Positions 16,712 to 25,767 are shown, counted from the stretch's first letter. The stretch: 64,000 nt of DNA from JANXYW01 sp031400455 (GCA_031400455.1 JANNPX010000038.1:29832-93831); one strand, 5' to 3'. Numbers and translations are program-made. Notes: generated by a model from the sequence alone, not told the origin.

Positions 16712-18433
16712 CTATTGCCAGCAATACCGGCCGAACTGCGACCAAGCGATGTCCACGTCGGTTTGATCGATCTGGCCGTCGCTGTTCAGGTCGAAGCGGT
16801 CCTCGTAGTCTGGGCCGCCTGCGAACGATCCCACTTTGTTCTCAATCCACTGCACGTCCAGCGTTGTCACGTGACCATTGGTCGTCACATCCGCGCACAG
16901 CACCGGGATGTTCGGTGTGCTGGTGGGCGTATCGATCGGCGTGGGCGAAGGCTCGGGCGTCAATGTCGGCGTCGGTGTCGCGGACGGCGGGATCGGCGTT
17001 GGTGTCGCCGGCGGCCGGGGTGTGTCGGATGGCTTCGGCTCCGGTGAACTCGTCGATTCCGTCGTTGCGCTCGGTAGAGGCGGTGCAGCAACCGTGGCCG
17101 CGGCCACCACGGCGGGCGCCGGCGACGGAGGAGCATCACCAACAACCGGCGCAGGCGGTGCGGCCGATATCGGCGTCGCGGCGCTCACGGCCCGGGCGGT
17201 ACGCGTTACGGGCGGAGTCGACGCCGCACCCGCCACACCTTGCTGCGACATCGGCGTCGCCGAGGGCGACACCGCATTCGATCGCGCCGCGCTAACGGCC
17301 GGCGTCCGCGTGACCGCCGGTGTTCGCGACGGCGCGGTGTCGTTCTGTTTCATCGCGCCGGTCGCGGCCGGGCGATCGCCGTCGTCGCCGCCCAGCGAGT
17401 TGGCGGCGATCAGCCCGCCGGCGCCCCCGATCATGGTCGCCGCGATCAACACCGCCGCAGCAATCTGCACGTTCCTGCGCACGGGCCGCGCCATGGCGCC
17501 CGATCGTAGCGCCCCCGCGACGGCGCCGATACCGCGCGCAGGCCACGCCAGCGGCATACGAAGCGTGGACCACGACCGCCCGCGGGGCGCATACGCCGAA
17601 TCGGCCAGCAACTCAGCCGGCACGATTTCTGACGCGCTGTCAGCGATGGCCTGAAATGCTGCGATGCACTGCGCCGGATCCGCGAAACGGCGCCGCGGAT
17701 CCCGCTCCAACAGGCGCAATACGATGGCCGAGATCGCCGGGGCCACCTGGCCTAGCAATGCCGCGTCGCCCTGCTCGAGCACCGGTCGACGCGGATCCGC
17801 GCCCGAAGATGCCGCAGCCGGCACCCGGCCGACGAGCGTTTCGAACAGGATCACGCCCAGCGAGAACAGGTCAGAGCGAACGTCCGCGCGCTGCTCGTCC
17901 AGTTCGGGAGCGGCATACTCGGGCGCAGCAACGAATGCCACCACGCGCGTCGGCGTCGTCGCGTCCAGCGCCTGGATCAGGCCGAAGTCTGACACGCTCA
18001 ACTGCCCGTCGTCACCGAGCAGGATGTTCTCTGGCCGCAGGTCGCGGTGCACCACCCGCATCGCGTTGGCGGCGTTCAGGGCATGCGCGACGCAGAGAGC
18101 GATCCCGCGCGCCTCCTCCTCAGAGAGGCGACCCTGCCGGTCGAGCCGTGCGCGCAGGGTCTCGCCTTCTACGAATTCCGAGGCGATGTATGCGACGCCC
18201 TGATCTTCGCCGTGCTCAAGTAGCCGCGCGACATTCGGGTGGTCAAGTTGGGCGGCGACGCGCGCTTCCTGCCGCAGTCGTGCCGACATGTCGGCATCCT
18301 GCGAAATGCGTTCGTGGATGACCTTGAGTGCGACGATGGCCGACGTGCGGGTATCGCGCGCGCGGTGGGTGACGCCCAGTGCGCCGCTCCCGAGGACATC
18401 GGCAGGTTCGAAGTGACGGATAAGGGTCGGCAC
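16712..18433 (-). CDS. Transmembrane Ser/Thr protein kinase with extracellular dockerin-type tail
   Basis: 573 aa from the GTG at 18433, which has GAGGG four bases upstream; a GTG at 18472 would add 13 residues. The cytoplasmic N-terminal kinase domain has a glycine loop LGSGALGVTHRARD, the lysine in VALKVI, the catalytic loop HRDLRPEN, and SDFG. The activation segment ends AAPEYAAPE. All residues for Hanks-type activity are present. A single transmembrane helix follows (QIAAAVLIAATMIGGAGGLI, about residues 320-340), then ~170 residues of Ala/Pro/Thr-rich linker. The C-terminal ~62 residues are dockerin-like: ADVTTNGHVTTLDVQWI and FDLNSDGQIDQTDVDIAW. By topology the dockerin is outside the cell. 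Many bacterial receptor kinases end in PASTA domains; a dockerin in that place suggests sensing of, or anchoring to, cohesin proteins. It is followed by a terminator. Confidence 0.88.
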   Translation of the reverse strand: MPTLIRHFEPADVLGSGALGVTHRARDTRTSAIVALKVIHERISQDADMSARLRQEARVAAQLDHPNVARLLEHGEDQGVAYIASEFVEGETLRARLDRQGRLSEEEARGIALCVAHALNAANAMRVVHRDLRPENILLGDDGQLSVSDFGLIQALDATTPTRVVAFVAAPEYAAPELDEQRADVRSDLFSLGVILFETLVGRVPAAASSGADPRRPVLEQGDAALLGQVAPAISAIVLRLLERDPRRRFADPAQCIAAFQAIADSASEIVPAELLADSAYAPRGRSWSTLRMPLAWPARGIGAVAGALRSGAMARPVRRNVQIAAAVLIAATMIGGAGGLIAANSLGGDDGDRPAATGAMKQNDTAPSRTPAVTRTPAVSAARSNAVSPSATPMSQQGVAGAASTPPVTRTARAVSAATPISAAPPAPVVGDAPPSPAPAVVAAATVAAPPLPSATTESTSSPEPKPSDTPRPPATPTPIPPSATPTPTLTPEPSPTPIDTPTSTPNIPVLCADVTTNGHVTTLDVQWIENKVGSFAGGPDYEDRFDLNSDGQIDQTDVDIAWSQFGRYCWQ

Positions 18434-18582
18434 ACTGCCCTCGCGGGACGTTCGCCTTGCCGGGGGTCGCACTCATCATAATGTGACGACGACGCTTACC
18501 CCAATTCGAACTAGACAGCCTGCAGCAACATACCCGAGAGTCTTGACGGGCTGGAGGGTTGGAGTGCGCCAGCTGGGGGTCC

Positions 18583-19356
18583 CTAACAGTGCTGTCCGAA
18601 CTGGCCCGCCGCAATCTGCAGGTCGAAGATATCGATCGACCCGTTGTGGTTGAGGTCGTACGCCGGCACGTAAAGCAGTGAACCGAAGCGGAATGCGAAG
18701 CGCGAGGCGATCCGGGTGAAATCCATGACGCTCACGCGACAGTCGCCGTCGACGTCACCGACCAGGCTCGGCGTTGGCGAAGCAGTCGGTGCCGCCGCGG
18801 TCACTGCGGCGCACCCTCCCTGATTAGCAGGGGAATGCGGGTCGCCCTCGACGTTCGCCGTATCCACCAGGAAGAACTCCAGACAGACGTCGAGCGGTAC
18901 CAGCACCCGGAAACGCAGCGACGCGAGCACTCCGCTTCCCGAGGCTCCGGCCGGCGCCGGTCCCGCAGTGGTGCACGCAATATATACGCGGCCTTCCGGA
19001 ACCCTGGGCGTCTGCAGACATGACGGCACGCGACCGGTGCTCCCGAGCAACGGCCCCGGAGCCCAGCTGGCGAACTGTAGCCCGAAGGGGATCGCCAGGC
19101 CGAACTCGAACGCGCCGATGCCGCTCACATCCTGCGCCACGACGTTCGCAGTGATTTCAAGGGTGTCCGCCGGGTAACTGGTCGAGGACTGCACACCCGC
19201 GACTCCAGGTGCCATATCAACGACAATCGATGGCTCGGCAGCTTCGGTTGTGACCTCGCGGCCCGGCGCCAGCATCGCGATGCCGGTGACGAGCAGCGCC
19301 GCGAGCACCAGACGCTGCACCCGGCCCGCGTAACGACGCTTGGTCTCTGCGTCCAT
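18583..19356 (-). CDS. Secreted cohesin-like plus dockerin protein
   Basis: 257 aa from ATG 19356, which has GAGGTG upstream. Signal peptide with hydrophobic core LVLAALLVTGIAMLA. One cohesin-like module (residues ~40-180) has GPLLGSTGRVPSC, a second cysteine in YIACTTAGPAPAG, and GASGSGVLASLRF, the same signature as the modules at 265-3605. After a short linker the C-terminal ~65 residues are a dockerin-type domain with two loops: VGDVDGDCRVSVMDFTRIAS and AYDLNHNGSIDIFDLQIAAG. Both loops have acidic ligands at the right places. A protein with both partner modules could chain or cap assemblies. It is encoded just upstream of the dockerin-tailed kinase on the same strand (150 bases apart). Confidence 0.8.
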   Translation of the reverse strand: MDAETKRRYAGRVQRLVLAALLVTGIAMLAPGREVTTEAAEPSIVVDMAPGVAGVQSSTSYPADTLEITANVVAQDVSGIGAFEFGLAIPFGLQFASWAPGPLLGSTGRVPSCLQTPRVPEGRVYIACTTAGPAPAGASGSGVLASLRFRVLVPLDVCLEFFLVDTANVEGDPHSPANQGGCAAVTAAAPTASPTPSLVGDVDGDCRVSVMDFTRIASRFAFRFGSLLYVPAYDLNHNGSIDIFDLQIAAGQFGQHC

Positions 19357-19725
19357 CGCACACCTCGTATCGGCGTCACCGCAGCGCCGGTCGGTGGAAC
19401 CGGCGCGATCAAGAAGGGAGCACGCCTCAACCCAGGCTGCTCCCCTAGCCCCACAATGCACGATCGCCGTGTTCGACGCGCCTTCGTGCCGATCATAGCA
19501 GCACCACGATCGTTGTCAATGGCCTCAGGTTCTCCGCAGCGCGGACCGCCCTGGTCACGTAGAGCCACACGGCCCTAATGCGAGATACTTGACGGCTTCA
19601 GCCTCGCTGAAGCGCGGCGTTCTGAGCTATAGTCACGGTGTCCGACGCAGCGCCGAGCGGCTCGTCGCCACCAGGCAAAGCCGTGCCTGCAAGTACGCGC
19701 GGGATCAACAGTCGAGGATGTGACT

Positions 19726-21732
19726 ATGGTTCGGCGGATGCTCGCGCGCCTCGCCGGTGCAGCTGCACTCCTGCTCCTCGCCATAGCTTTGGCTTCGGGC
19801 CCGATTGGGTCGCCAGAGCGCGCGTCTGCCGCGACTCCCACACCTACGTCTACCCCATCAACGAACGCAGCTCAGAAGGGCCAGTGGAGTGCGGTTCAGG
19901 ACTGGCCGGATTTCGCGATCCATTTGGCGGTGGAACACACGGGGAAGATCCTGTTCTGGGGCGCGATTGGACCGCCGACGGACGCAAATTCTTGGGATCC
20001 GGCGACCGGCGCGTTCACGACCGTGACGACATCGTCCAATATCTTCTGCGCAGGGCTTTCGATGCTTGCCGACGGACGGACGCTCGTCGTGGGGGGCCAC
20101 CAAAACCCGAGCGGCGAGGCCGGAATCAAAGACACCAACCTCTACGATCCGGTGAGCGAAACATGGACTCACCTCCCCAATATGCAGTACGCGCGCTGGT
20201 ATCCCAGTACGACAACGCTCGCGGACGGCAGGGTGGTCGCGATCAGCGGACAGATCTCGGCCGGCGTTTGGGCTGACACGCCGGAGGTGTACAACCCCGC
20301 GACGAATACGTGGTCGACGCTCGCGAGCGTCAATACGTCCGATATGCATGATGGTGGATATCCGCAAGCTCACCTTCTCCCTAACGGAAAGATCTTCGTA
20401 ATGGGTGCGGCGCCACAGGTGATGCGGACGCTGGATGTGGTCGCACAGACTTGGACGAACTCCGGCGCGCTTCCGTTCAAATGGGGATCAGCAGCAATGT
20501 ATCGGTCGGGCAAGTTCCTCTACACGGGCGGCGGCCCGACATGGGATGGCCCTGCCGGGACGAGCGCGGCTATCATCGACACGACCGGAGCGAACGTCGT
20601 CCAGCACGCCGTGCCGTCCATGGCCTATCCGCGTTTTCAGCACAATCTCGTCATGCTTCCGGATGGCCGCGTGCTTGCGGTGGGCGGATCCACCGTCGTC
20701 AACACACCATCGACGACCGGGAGTCTGTCGCCGGAGATCTTCGATCCGGTGAGCGAGACATGGACCACCATGGCCGCCCAGCAGGTGCCGCGAATGTACC
20801 ACTCGACGGCCGTGCTGTTGCCCGACGGACGGATTCTTTCTACGGGCGGCGGCGCGGCGGATGTCATCGACTTCCCTACGGCGGAGATTTACTCGCCACC
20901 GTACCTGTTCGCAGGCCCCCGGCCCGTCATCAGCAGCGCGCCGACAAACATCGACTACACGGCGCCGATTACGATCAATACAAACGATGCGGCCAGCATC
21001 GCGACGGTATCGCTAATCCCGCTGGCGGCGCAAACGCACACGCTCGACTCGAGCCAGACGTACCTGCCTCTCAGCTTCACAACTGGCACGAATCAGTTGA
21101 TCGCGACGCCGCCCGCCAATGGTAACGTCGCGCCTCCCGGCTACTACATGCTCTTCATCGTCAACGGCAACGGCGTCCCCGGCATCGCGAAGATCGTTAA
21201 GATCAGCAGCACCCCGCCCAGCGGCACGCCGACGCCGACGAACACGGCAACCCCGACGGCGACCGCCACGTTCACTCCCACGCCGACGGCGACTCGCACC
21301 AACACGCCGACACCGACGCGAACGAGCACGCCCGTCCCGACGAGTACGCCGACCCCGACGCTCACGGATACGCCCGTGCCAACCGACACGCCGACGCCGA
21401 CGAACACCCCCGTACCGACGAGCACGCCGACGCCGACGCTCACGGCTACGCCCGCGCCAACCGACACTCCGTCGCCGACGAACACCCCGGTGCCAACGAG
21501 CACGCCGACGCCAACCGCCGAACCGCCTCCCTGCCCTATCAGGCGAGCTGACGTGGATGGTGATGGCGTCGTGTCGATTCTCGACCTGACTCTTGTAGCT
21601 GGCTACTTCACACAGACGATCCCGCCGGCCCCGCCGGGCTACGATCAGGACGGAGACGGCACTATCAGCATTCTCGACCTGACGAGGATGGCGGGTGTGT
21701 TTACCCAGAGCGTGGCGAACTGCCCGCCGTAA
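19726..21732 (+). CDS. Secreted kelch/galactose-oxidase-like protein with C-terminal dockerin
   Basis: 668 aa from ATG 19726, seven bases after GAGGA. Signal peptide ~4-35 is followed by a short Thr/Pro stretch. Residues ~45-385 form a beta-propeller with kelch-type repeats (LADGRTLVVGGH, LADGRVVAISG, LPNGKIFVMGAA, LPDGRVLAVGGS, LPDGRILSTGGGA). Next comes a galactose-oxidase C-terminal-like Ig domain of the DUF1929 type (YLFAGPRPVISSAPTNIDY, and PPGYYMLFIVNGNGVP). Galactose oxidases need Cys-Tyr, Tyr and His copper ligands; candidate Tyr and His are in ARWYPSTTTL and PRMYHSTAVLLP, but the thioether Cys is not clear. The linker (~500-600) is Thr/Pro-rich. The C-terminus has the clearest dockerin: ADVDGDGVVSILDLTLVAGY and DQDGDGTISILDLTRMAG, both loops intact. 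Probably a surface carbohydrate oxidase or glycan-binding protein. Confidence 0.83.
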   Translation: MVRRMLARLAGAAALLLLAIALASGPIGSPERASAATPTPTSTPSTNAAQKGQWSAVQDWPDFAIHLAVEHTGKILFWGAIGPPTDANSWDPATGAFTTVTTSSNIFCAGLSMLADGRTLVVGGHQNPSGEAGIKDTNLYDPVSETWTHLPNMQYARWYPSTTTLADGRVVAISGQISAGVWADTPEVYNPATNTWSTLASVNTSDMHDGGYPQAHLLPNGKIFVMGAAPQVMRTLDVVAQTWTNSGALPFKWGSAAMYRSGKFLYTGGGPTWDGPAGTSAAIIDTTGANVVQHAVPSMAYPRFQHNLVMLPDGRVLAVGGSTVVNTPSTTGSLSPEIFDPVSETWTTMAAQQVPRMYHSTAVLLPDGRILSTGGGAADVIDFPTAEIYSPPYLFAGPRPVISSAPTNIDYTAPITINTNDAASIATVSLIPLAAQTHTLDSSQTYLPLSFTTGTNQLIATPPANGNVAPPGYYMLFIVNGNGVPGIAKIVKISSTPPSGTPTPTNTATPTATATFTPTPTATRTNTPTPTRTSTPVPTSTPTPTLTDTPVPTDTPTPTNTPVPTSTPTPTLTATPAPTDTPSPTNTPVPTSTPTPTAEPPPCPIRRADVDGDGVVSILDLTLVAGYFTQTIPPAPPGYDQDGDGTISILDLTRMAGVFTQSVANCPP

Positions 21733-21759
21733 GCACGTGACATCCCATGCCGCCAAGCG

Positions 21760-24276
21760 TTACGGGGCAGGTGGCGCGTCCACGCCTGAGCCGTCTGCGG
21801 CGACGGGTGGCGCCTCCGGACCCGTCGCGATGCTCAGCACATCGGATTGCCGGGCGAGTATCACGGACGCGCTGAGTTCGCGCGGGAAGTAGACGACGCC
21901 TTCCGCATAGGTGGGCTGGCCGATCGTCGTGCGGTCGCTCAAGTAGCCGTACCAGTCGGACCACGCATCCGCGCTCACAAGTCGCGACGCGATGTCGTCT
22001 TTCGTGAGGCCCTCGTACTCTCCAGGGAAGCTCCACGTATTCGTGAAAGTGACGGCCAGTGCAGACTGGCTCGCCACGTTGAAGCGGTTGCGGCTGTCGA
22101 CGAGCACAATCGCGCCCGCGACCGCCTCGTAGGGCTTGCGCATGTCCGCCGTCGTCACGTTCGTGTAGCCGCGCAGGTACCACGCCCAGCCTTCACTGAA
22201 TCCGTATGAAGCGTCCACGGCGATCGGGATCGCTCGGCCCTGGCCGGATCCGGCGGCAGCAGCATCAATCGCAACCGCCAGCTCGCGTACGTCGGGCGCG
22301 TTCTGCTGCGCCGTCAGTAGCTCGATGGGCGTGTCGCCGTGGTCGCGCTGCGCCAGCGCGGAGGTCAACTGCGGCACGGAACCATGACCCCAGCCCGCGA
22401 GAATCCCGGTGCGCAGCGTAAACACCGAGAGCACCGCGAACGTCGCCGCGACCATGCCCTGCGCGAAGCGACGCGGCGCGTATACGCGAAACTGCGGCAC
22501 CGTAAGCACGGGCAGTTCGAACGCCACGACGGCGTCGTTAACAAGCTTCGCGGAGAGCATGATCATCGGCAACGCGACGTGAACCGTGAGCCACGGATCC
22601 TTGCGGCCGATCATCGTGAACGCACCGAGCGCGGCGACGGCCCAGAACGCCAGGAACTTCGTCAGGTCCGGCACGCGCAGCGACAGCACCGCCGTGCCCG
22701 CGATCGCGGTCGCGAGCAGCAGGCGATGTTCGTCGAGCATCGGCGTTGACGCTGGTGCGACCGTCAGCAGCGCGATCGCCGCGCCGGCGGCGAGCATGGT
22801 GATGCGGTTGCGCCACCCGCCAACAAGCAGCAGTGCGACGCCACCGAGTGCGACCGCGACAAGCGGCAGGAACTCGTACGCCGGCAGCATCATGCCGTAG
22901 TAGTACATCGGGCCGTCCGCGTGACGCGATTCCGGCCGCCACGTGTAGTCCAGCGATCCCCAGATGCCCGACCAGACGCCGCCGCGGTTCGTGAAGAAGC
23001 CGGTGAACAGCGTGATCGCGATGCCGTGGAACACGGCCCAGCAGATCACCCACGCGTGCCACTTCCAGGCGAACCCCAAGACAGTCGTGATCGCAAAGAT
23101 CACGCCGAGCGTGATCCACATCACCGGCAGTTCGCCGCCCGGGGTGATATCCGTGCCGCCAATGACGATGATCTGCCGTTGCGTGTCGAAGCCGCGATCG
23201 CCGATCATCGGCAGCTTCTCGACCAGCGGGCCGTAGAACGGGAGCATCAGCAGCAGCATCGCCAGCAGCGGGTGCGCCGCATCGGGCACGGACTTCAGGT
23301 TCAAGCGCCGGCGTGCGAAGCCGGCGAACGGCCACAGCGCGGCGATCAGCGATGCAGAGCCGGCCAGCACGACCTTCGTGCCAATGCCCGGCGCCGCAAT
23401 CGTCGCCTGCGCGTCGGCCAGCCGCGACTGCAGTCTGAGCTTGCGGTCGTACCCATCACGGCGGCTCTCCGTTGTCAGCACGTGGTACGAATTCGCCAAC
23501 GCTTCCCGCTCGACACGCGATTCCCCGCGATCGACGAGCTTCTTATACGCGAGCCGGATCTCGCGCACATCGGCGTCCGGCGCGACACCGATGCGCTCGT
23601 AGTGCGTGGGTGGGCGCGACGCGTCGACGCGCGGATTGCCTGCCTGGGCGAAGAACGCCCTGGCGACGCAATAGTGCAAATAGAGCGCAAAGATCGGCAC
23701 GACGAGCAGCACCATCTCGGTGGACGCGATGGCGAGCGCCAGCGTCGCGGCGAGCAGGTACAACCATCCGCGGCCCGGCTCGGCCAGGTAGCGCCAGATG
23801 ATCATCGCCGTAGCGAGCGTGAAGAACGCGAGGTAGATATCGGGGCCGGCGAACCGGCTGTAGTAGACCATCGAAGGCGAGACCGCGAGCAGAAGCGCCG
23901 CCGCGATCGCGCCGGGCCGACCGATGTGGTTTCGGAACAAGAACGGCATGGCGGCGAGCAGCACGCCAAGCAGCGCGGGCATCGCGCGAGCAGTGACGTC
24001 GCCATCGCCGAACGCCTTGAAGACGCCCGCGGCCGCGAGGATCTGCAGCGGACCGTGCAGCTCCGGCACATGCTCGTAGTCGCCGCCGAGCGCAACCTGA
24101 CGCGCGATCAGCGAGTACAGGCCTTCGTCATTCGTGAAGGTGCGGAGACCGAGCTGCCAGAATCGCAGCAGCGCCGCCAGCGCAACGATCGCCGCGACGG
24201 CGATGAACGTCAGCAGTCCGGGCGCATGACGCTCGAACCAGGACAACTTGCGGTAATGGACGTTGCATGCAGCCAT
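21760..24276 (-). CDS. Membrane glycosyltransferase-like protein (Agl23/TIGR03663 type) with J-like insert
   Basis: 838 aa polytopic membrane protein. The first extracytoplasmic loop FTNDEGLYSLIARQVALGGD has the acidic DE pair typical of GT-C/GT39 dolichyl- or polyprenyl-phosphate-mannose transferases. The overall pattern, including the segment VYYSRFAGPDIYLAFF and the later WGSLDYTWRP, matches proteins annotated TIGR03663 (flippase activity-associated, Agl23). After ~7 helices, residues ~221-282 form a soluble stretch that reads like a J domain: THYERIGVAPDADVREIRLA, then a pairing helix and SYHVLTTESRRDGYDRK. The diagnostic HPD is absent. More helices and a ~200-residue extracytoplasmic C-terminal domain follow. 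Probable role: sugar transfer from a lipid donor to surface glycans or glycoproteins. Confidence 0.78.
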   Translation of the reverse strand: MAACNVHYRKLSWFERHAPGLLTFIAVAAIVALAALLRFWQLGLRTFTNDEGLYSLIARQVALGGDYEHVPELHGPLQILAAAGVFKAFGDGDVTARAMPALLGVLLAAMPFLFRNHIGRPGAIAAALLLAVSPSMVYYSRFAGPDIYLAFFTLATAMIIWRYLAEPGRGWLYLLAATLALAIASTEMVLLVVPIFALYLHYCVARAFFAQAGNPRVDASRPPTHYERIGVAPDADVREIRLAYKKLVDRGESRVEREALANSYHVLTTESRRDGYDRKLRLQSRLADAQATIAAPGIGTKVVLAGSASLIAALWPFAGFARRRLNLKSVPDAAHPLLAMLLLMLPFYGPLVEKLPMIGDRGFDTQRQIIVIGGTDITPGGELPVMWITLGVIFAITTVLGFAWKWHAWVICWAVFHGIAITLFTGFFTNRGGVWSGIWGSLDYTWRPESRHADGPMYYYGMMLPAYEFLPLVAVALGGVALLLVGGWRNRITMLAAGAAIALLTVAPASTPMLDEHRLLLATAIAGTAVLSLRVPDLTKFLAFWAVAALGAFTMIGRKDPWLTVHVALPMIMLSAKLVNDAVVAFELPVLTVPQFRVYAPRRFAQGMVAATFAVLSVFTLRTGILAGWGHGSVPQLTSALAQRDHGDTPIELLTAQQNAPDVRELAVAIDAAAAGSGQGRAIPIAVDASYGFSEGWAWYLRGYTNVTTADMRKPYEAVAGAIVLVDSRNRFNVASQSALAVTFTNTWSFPGEYEGLTKDDIASRLVSADAWSDWYGYLSDRTTIGQPTYAEGVVYFPRELSASVILARQSDVLSIATGPEAPPVAADGSGVDAPPAP

Positions 24277-24409
24277 GGCGCGCTCCTTGCATCAGGCTTT
24301 CCGTCCAGTATCGGACGGCGATGCACCGGAGCACGTAGGCACATCCCTCACACAGAGCGGGAACCCCCCTCACTCCGAGCCGCGTGGGCCTGACCGCCGG
24401 CACCATCGG

Positions 24410-25366
24410 CTAATGCGACGGGACTCCCGGCTGGAGCGTCGTTCCTGGGCCCTTCCGGCGCTTCTCGGCGATGGATGCGATCACCGCAACGGAGATGATC
24501 GTCACTATCACGCCGAGGCTGACCAGCGGATGGATCTTGTACACGTCGACCAGCAGCATTTTCGTACCGACGAAGACGAGGACCGATGCCAGAGCCGGTT
24601 TAAGGTAGGTGAATCCTGACATGTAGCCGTTGAGCACGAAATAGAGCGAGCGAAGCCCAAGTATCGCGAATACGTTCGACGTGAAGACGATGAACGGATC
24701 GTCCGTGACCGCATAGATCGCCGGGATCGAATCGACCGCAAATACGACGTCGGTACTCTCGATGACGAGCAGCACGAGGAACAAGGGGGTTGCAAACAGC
24801 GCGCCGTTGCGCCGCGTGAACAGCTTCTGCCCCTCGTATCCCTCTGTCACAGGCAAGAAGCGCCTTGCCACGCGAACGAACAGATTGTGCTCGATGGTGG
24901 GCACATGCTCGCTGGAATCGCGAAGGAACTTGATCCCGGTAAAGATCAGGAACGCGCCAAAGATATAGATGATGAAATGGAACGAGCCGAGCAGCGCCGC
25001 GCCCGCCGCGATCAGTGCCACGCGCGTCACCAGCGCGCCAATGATGCCCCAGAACAACACGCGGTGCTGATACTGGGCGGGGACAGCGAAGGCCGAGAAG
25101 ATCATCAGGAAGACGAAGATGTTGTCCACGCTGAGTGACTTCTCGATGACGTAGCCGGTCGTCCATTCAAGGCCCTTCTCCGAGCCCTGGAAGATGTACA
25201 CGCCGACATTGAATGCGACAGCAAGTCCGATCCAAAACGCGCTCCAGCCAAGCGCCTCCCTGCGCCCAATCTCGTGGGCGTCTCGATGAAACACGCCGAG
25301 ATCGAGTGCGAGCATGATGAGGACGAAAGCGAGGAAGAGAAGCCACGGCATGGATTCGGCTAGCAT
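24410..25366 (-). CDS. TerC/Alx-family integral membrane protein, probable Mn2+ exporter
   Basis: 318 aa with about eight to nine transmembrane helices. Family signatures are FVLIMLALDLGVFHRDAHEI with acidic residues in the first helix, VIEKSLSVDNIFVFLMIF, and VIESTDVVFAVDSIPAI. These conserved Asp and Glu residues inside the membrane are the proposed metal ligands of TerC/Alx proteins. Family members export manganese and help protein metalation, and some confer tellurite resistance. Regulation supports manganese: a yybP-ykoY-type riboswitch (25768-25890) lies upstream of the small gene that precedes it on the same strand. A second hairpin lies in the gap between those two genes. Confidence 0.9.
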   Translation of the reverse strand: MLAESMPWLLFLAFVLIMLALDLGVFHRDAHEIGRREALGWSAFWIGLAVAFNVGVYIFQGSEKGLEWTTGYVIEKSLSVDNIFVFLMIFSAFAVPAQYQHRVLFWGIIGALVTRVALIAAGAALLGSFHFIIYIFGAFLIFTGIKFLRDSSEHVPTIEHNLFVRVARRFLPVTEGYEGQKLFTRRNGALFATPLFLVLLVIESTDVVFAVDSIPAIYAVTDDPFIVFTSNVFAILGLRSLYFVLNGYMSGFTYLKPALASVLVFVGTKMLLVDVYKIHPLVSLGVIVTIISVAVIASIAEKRRKGPGTTLQPGVPSH

Positions 25367-25390
25367 CGGGCGTTACTCCGTCCGGTAGAC

Positions 25391-25430
25391 GTGGTGGGTG
25401 AGCGACTCGGAAGCGCCGCTCACCCACCAC
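25391..25430 (-). other. 14-bp inverted repeat between the small acidic gene and terC
   Basis: GTGGTGGGTGAGCG pairs perfectly with CGCTCACCCACCAC across a 12-base loop, in the 95-base gap between two co-directional genes. No T tract follows on the minus strand, so it looks more like an mRNA-stability or attenuation hairpin than a terminator. It may set the ratio of the two products. Confidence 0.6.
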
Positions 25431-25461
25431 GGAGTTGAGCTAGGTTGGGACGGCGTGATTA

Positions 25462-25719
25462 TCAGTCGTCGAAACCATCATAGCCCTCGTCGCGCCCGCG
25501 ATCGCCCCTGCGGTCACGCCGATTCGAGCCTTCATCGACGCCGGCCGGGGCGCGTTCTCGACGCTCCGCTCGGTCGTCCTCGTAATCGTCCTGATCGTCG
25601 CCGCTGAAGAGCCGGCTCAAGAAGCCGCGAATGCCGCGGCGGGGAGCTGCCCCGTCGCGAGTCCGGCGGCCGTCCTGCTGGTCGCCGCGGTCGAACATTT
25701 CGAAGAGTTCGTCGAACAT
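25462..25719 (-). CDS. Small charged protein of unknown function in the terC operon
   Basis: 85 aa from ATG 25719, which has a very strong SD (GAGGAGG, then TTTTTTC). It begins MFDELFEMFDRGDQQDGRR, has a short amphipathic middle (RGIRGFLSRLFSG), and ends in a low-complexity tail rich in Asp, Arg and Glu. I recognise no family. It is the first gene behind the manganese-type riboswitch and is followed by terC on the same strand, so it is probably metal-responsive. It could be a chaperone or regulator of metal export, or a disordered metal-binding peptide; this is inference. The strong ribosome site and the riboswitch are the main reasons to believe the gene. Confidence 0.65.
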   Translation of the reverse strand: MFDELFEMFDRGDQQDGRRTRDGAAPRRGIRGFLSRLFSGDDQDDYEDDRAERRERAPAGVDEGSNRRDRRGDRGRDEGYDGFDD

Positions 25720-25767
25720 GAAAAAACCTCCTCGCGGTGCAGGCCCTGCCGCATCCATATGAGTGGA

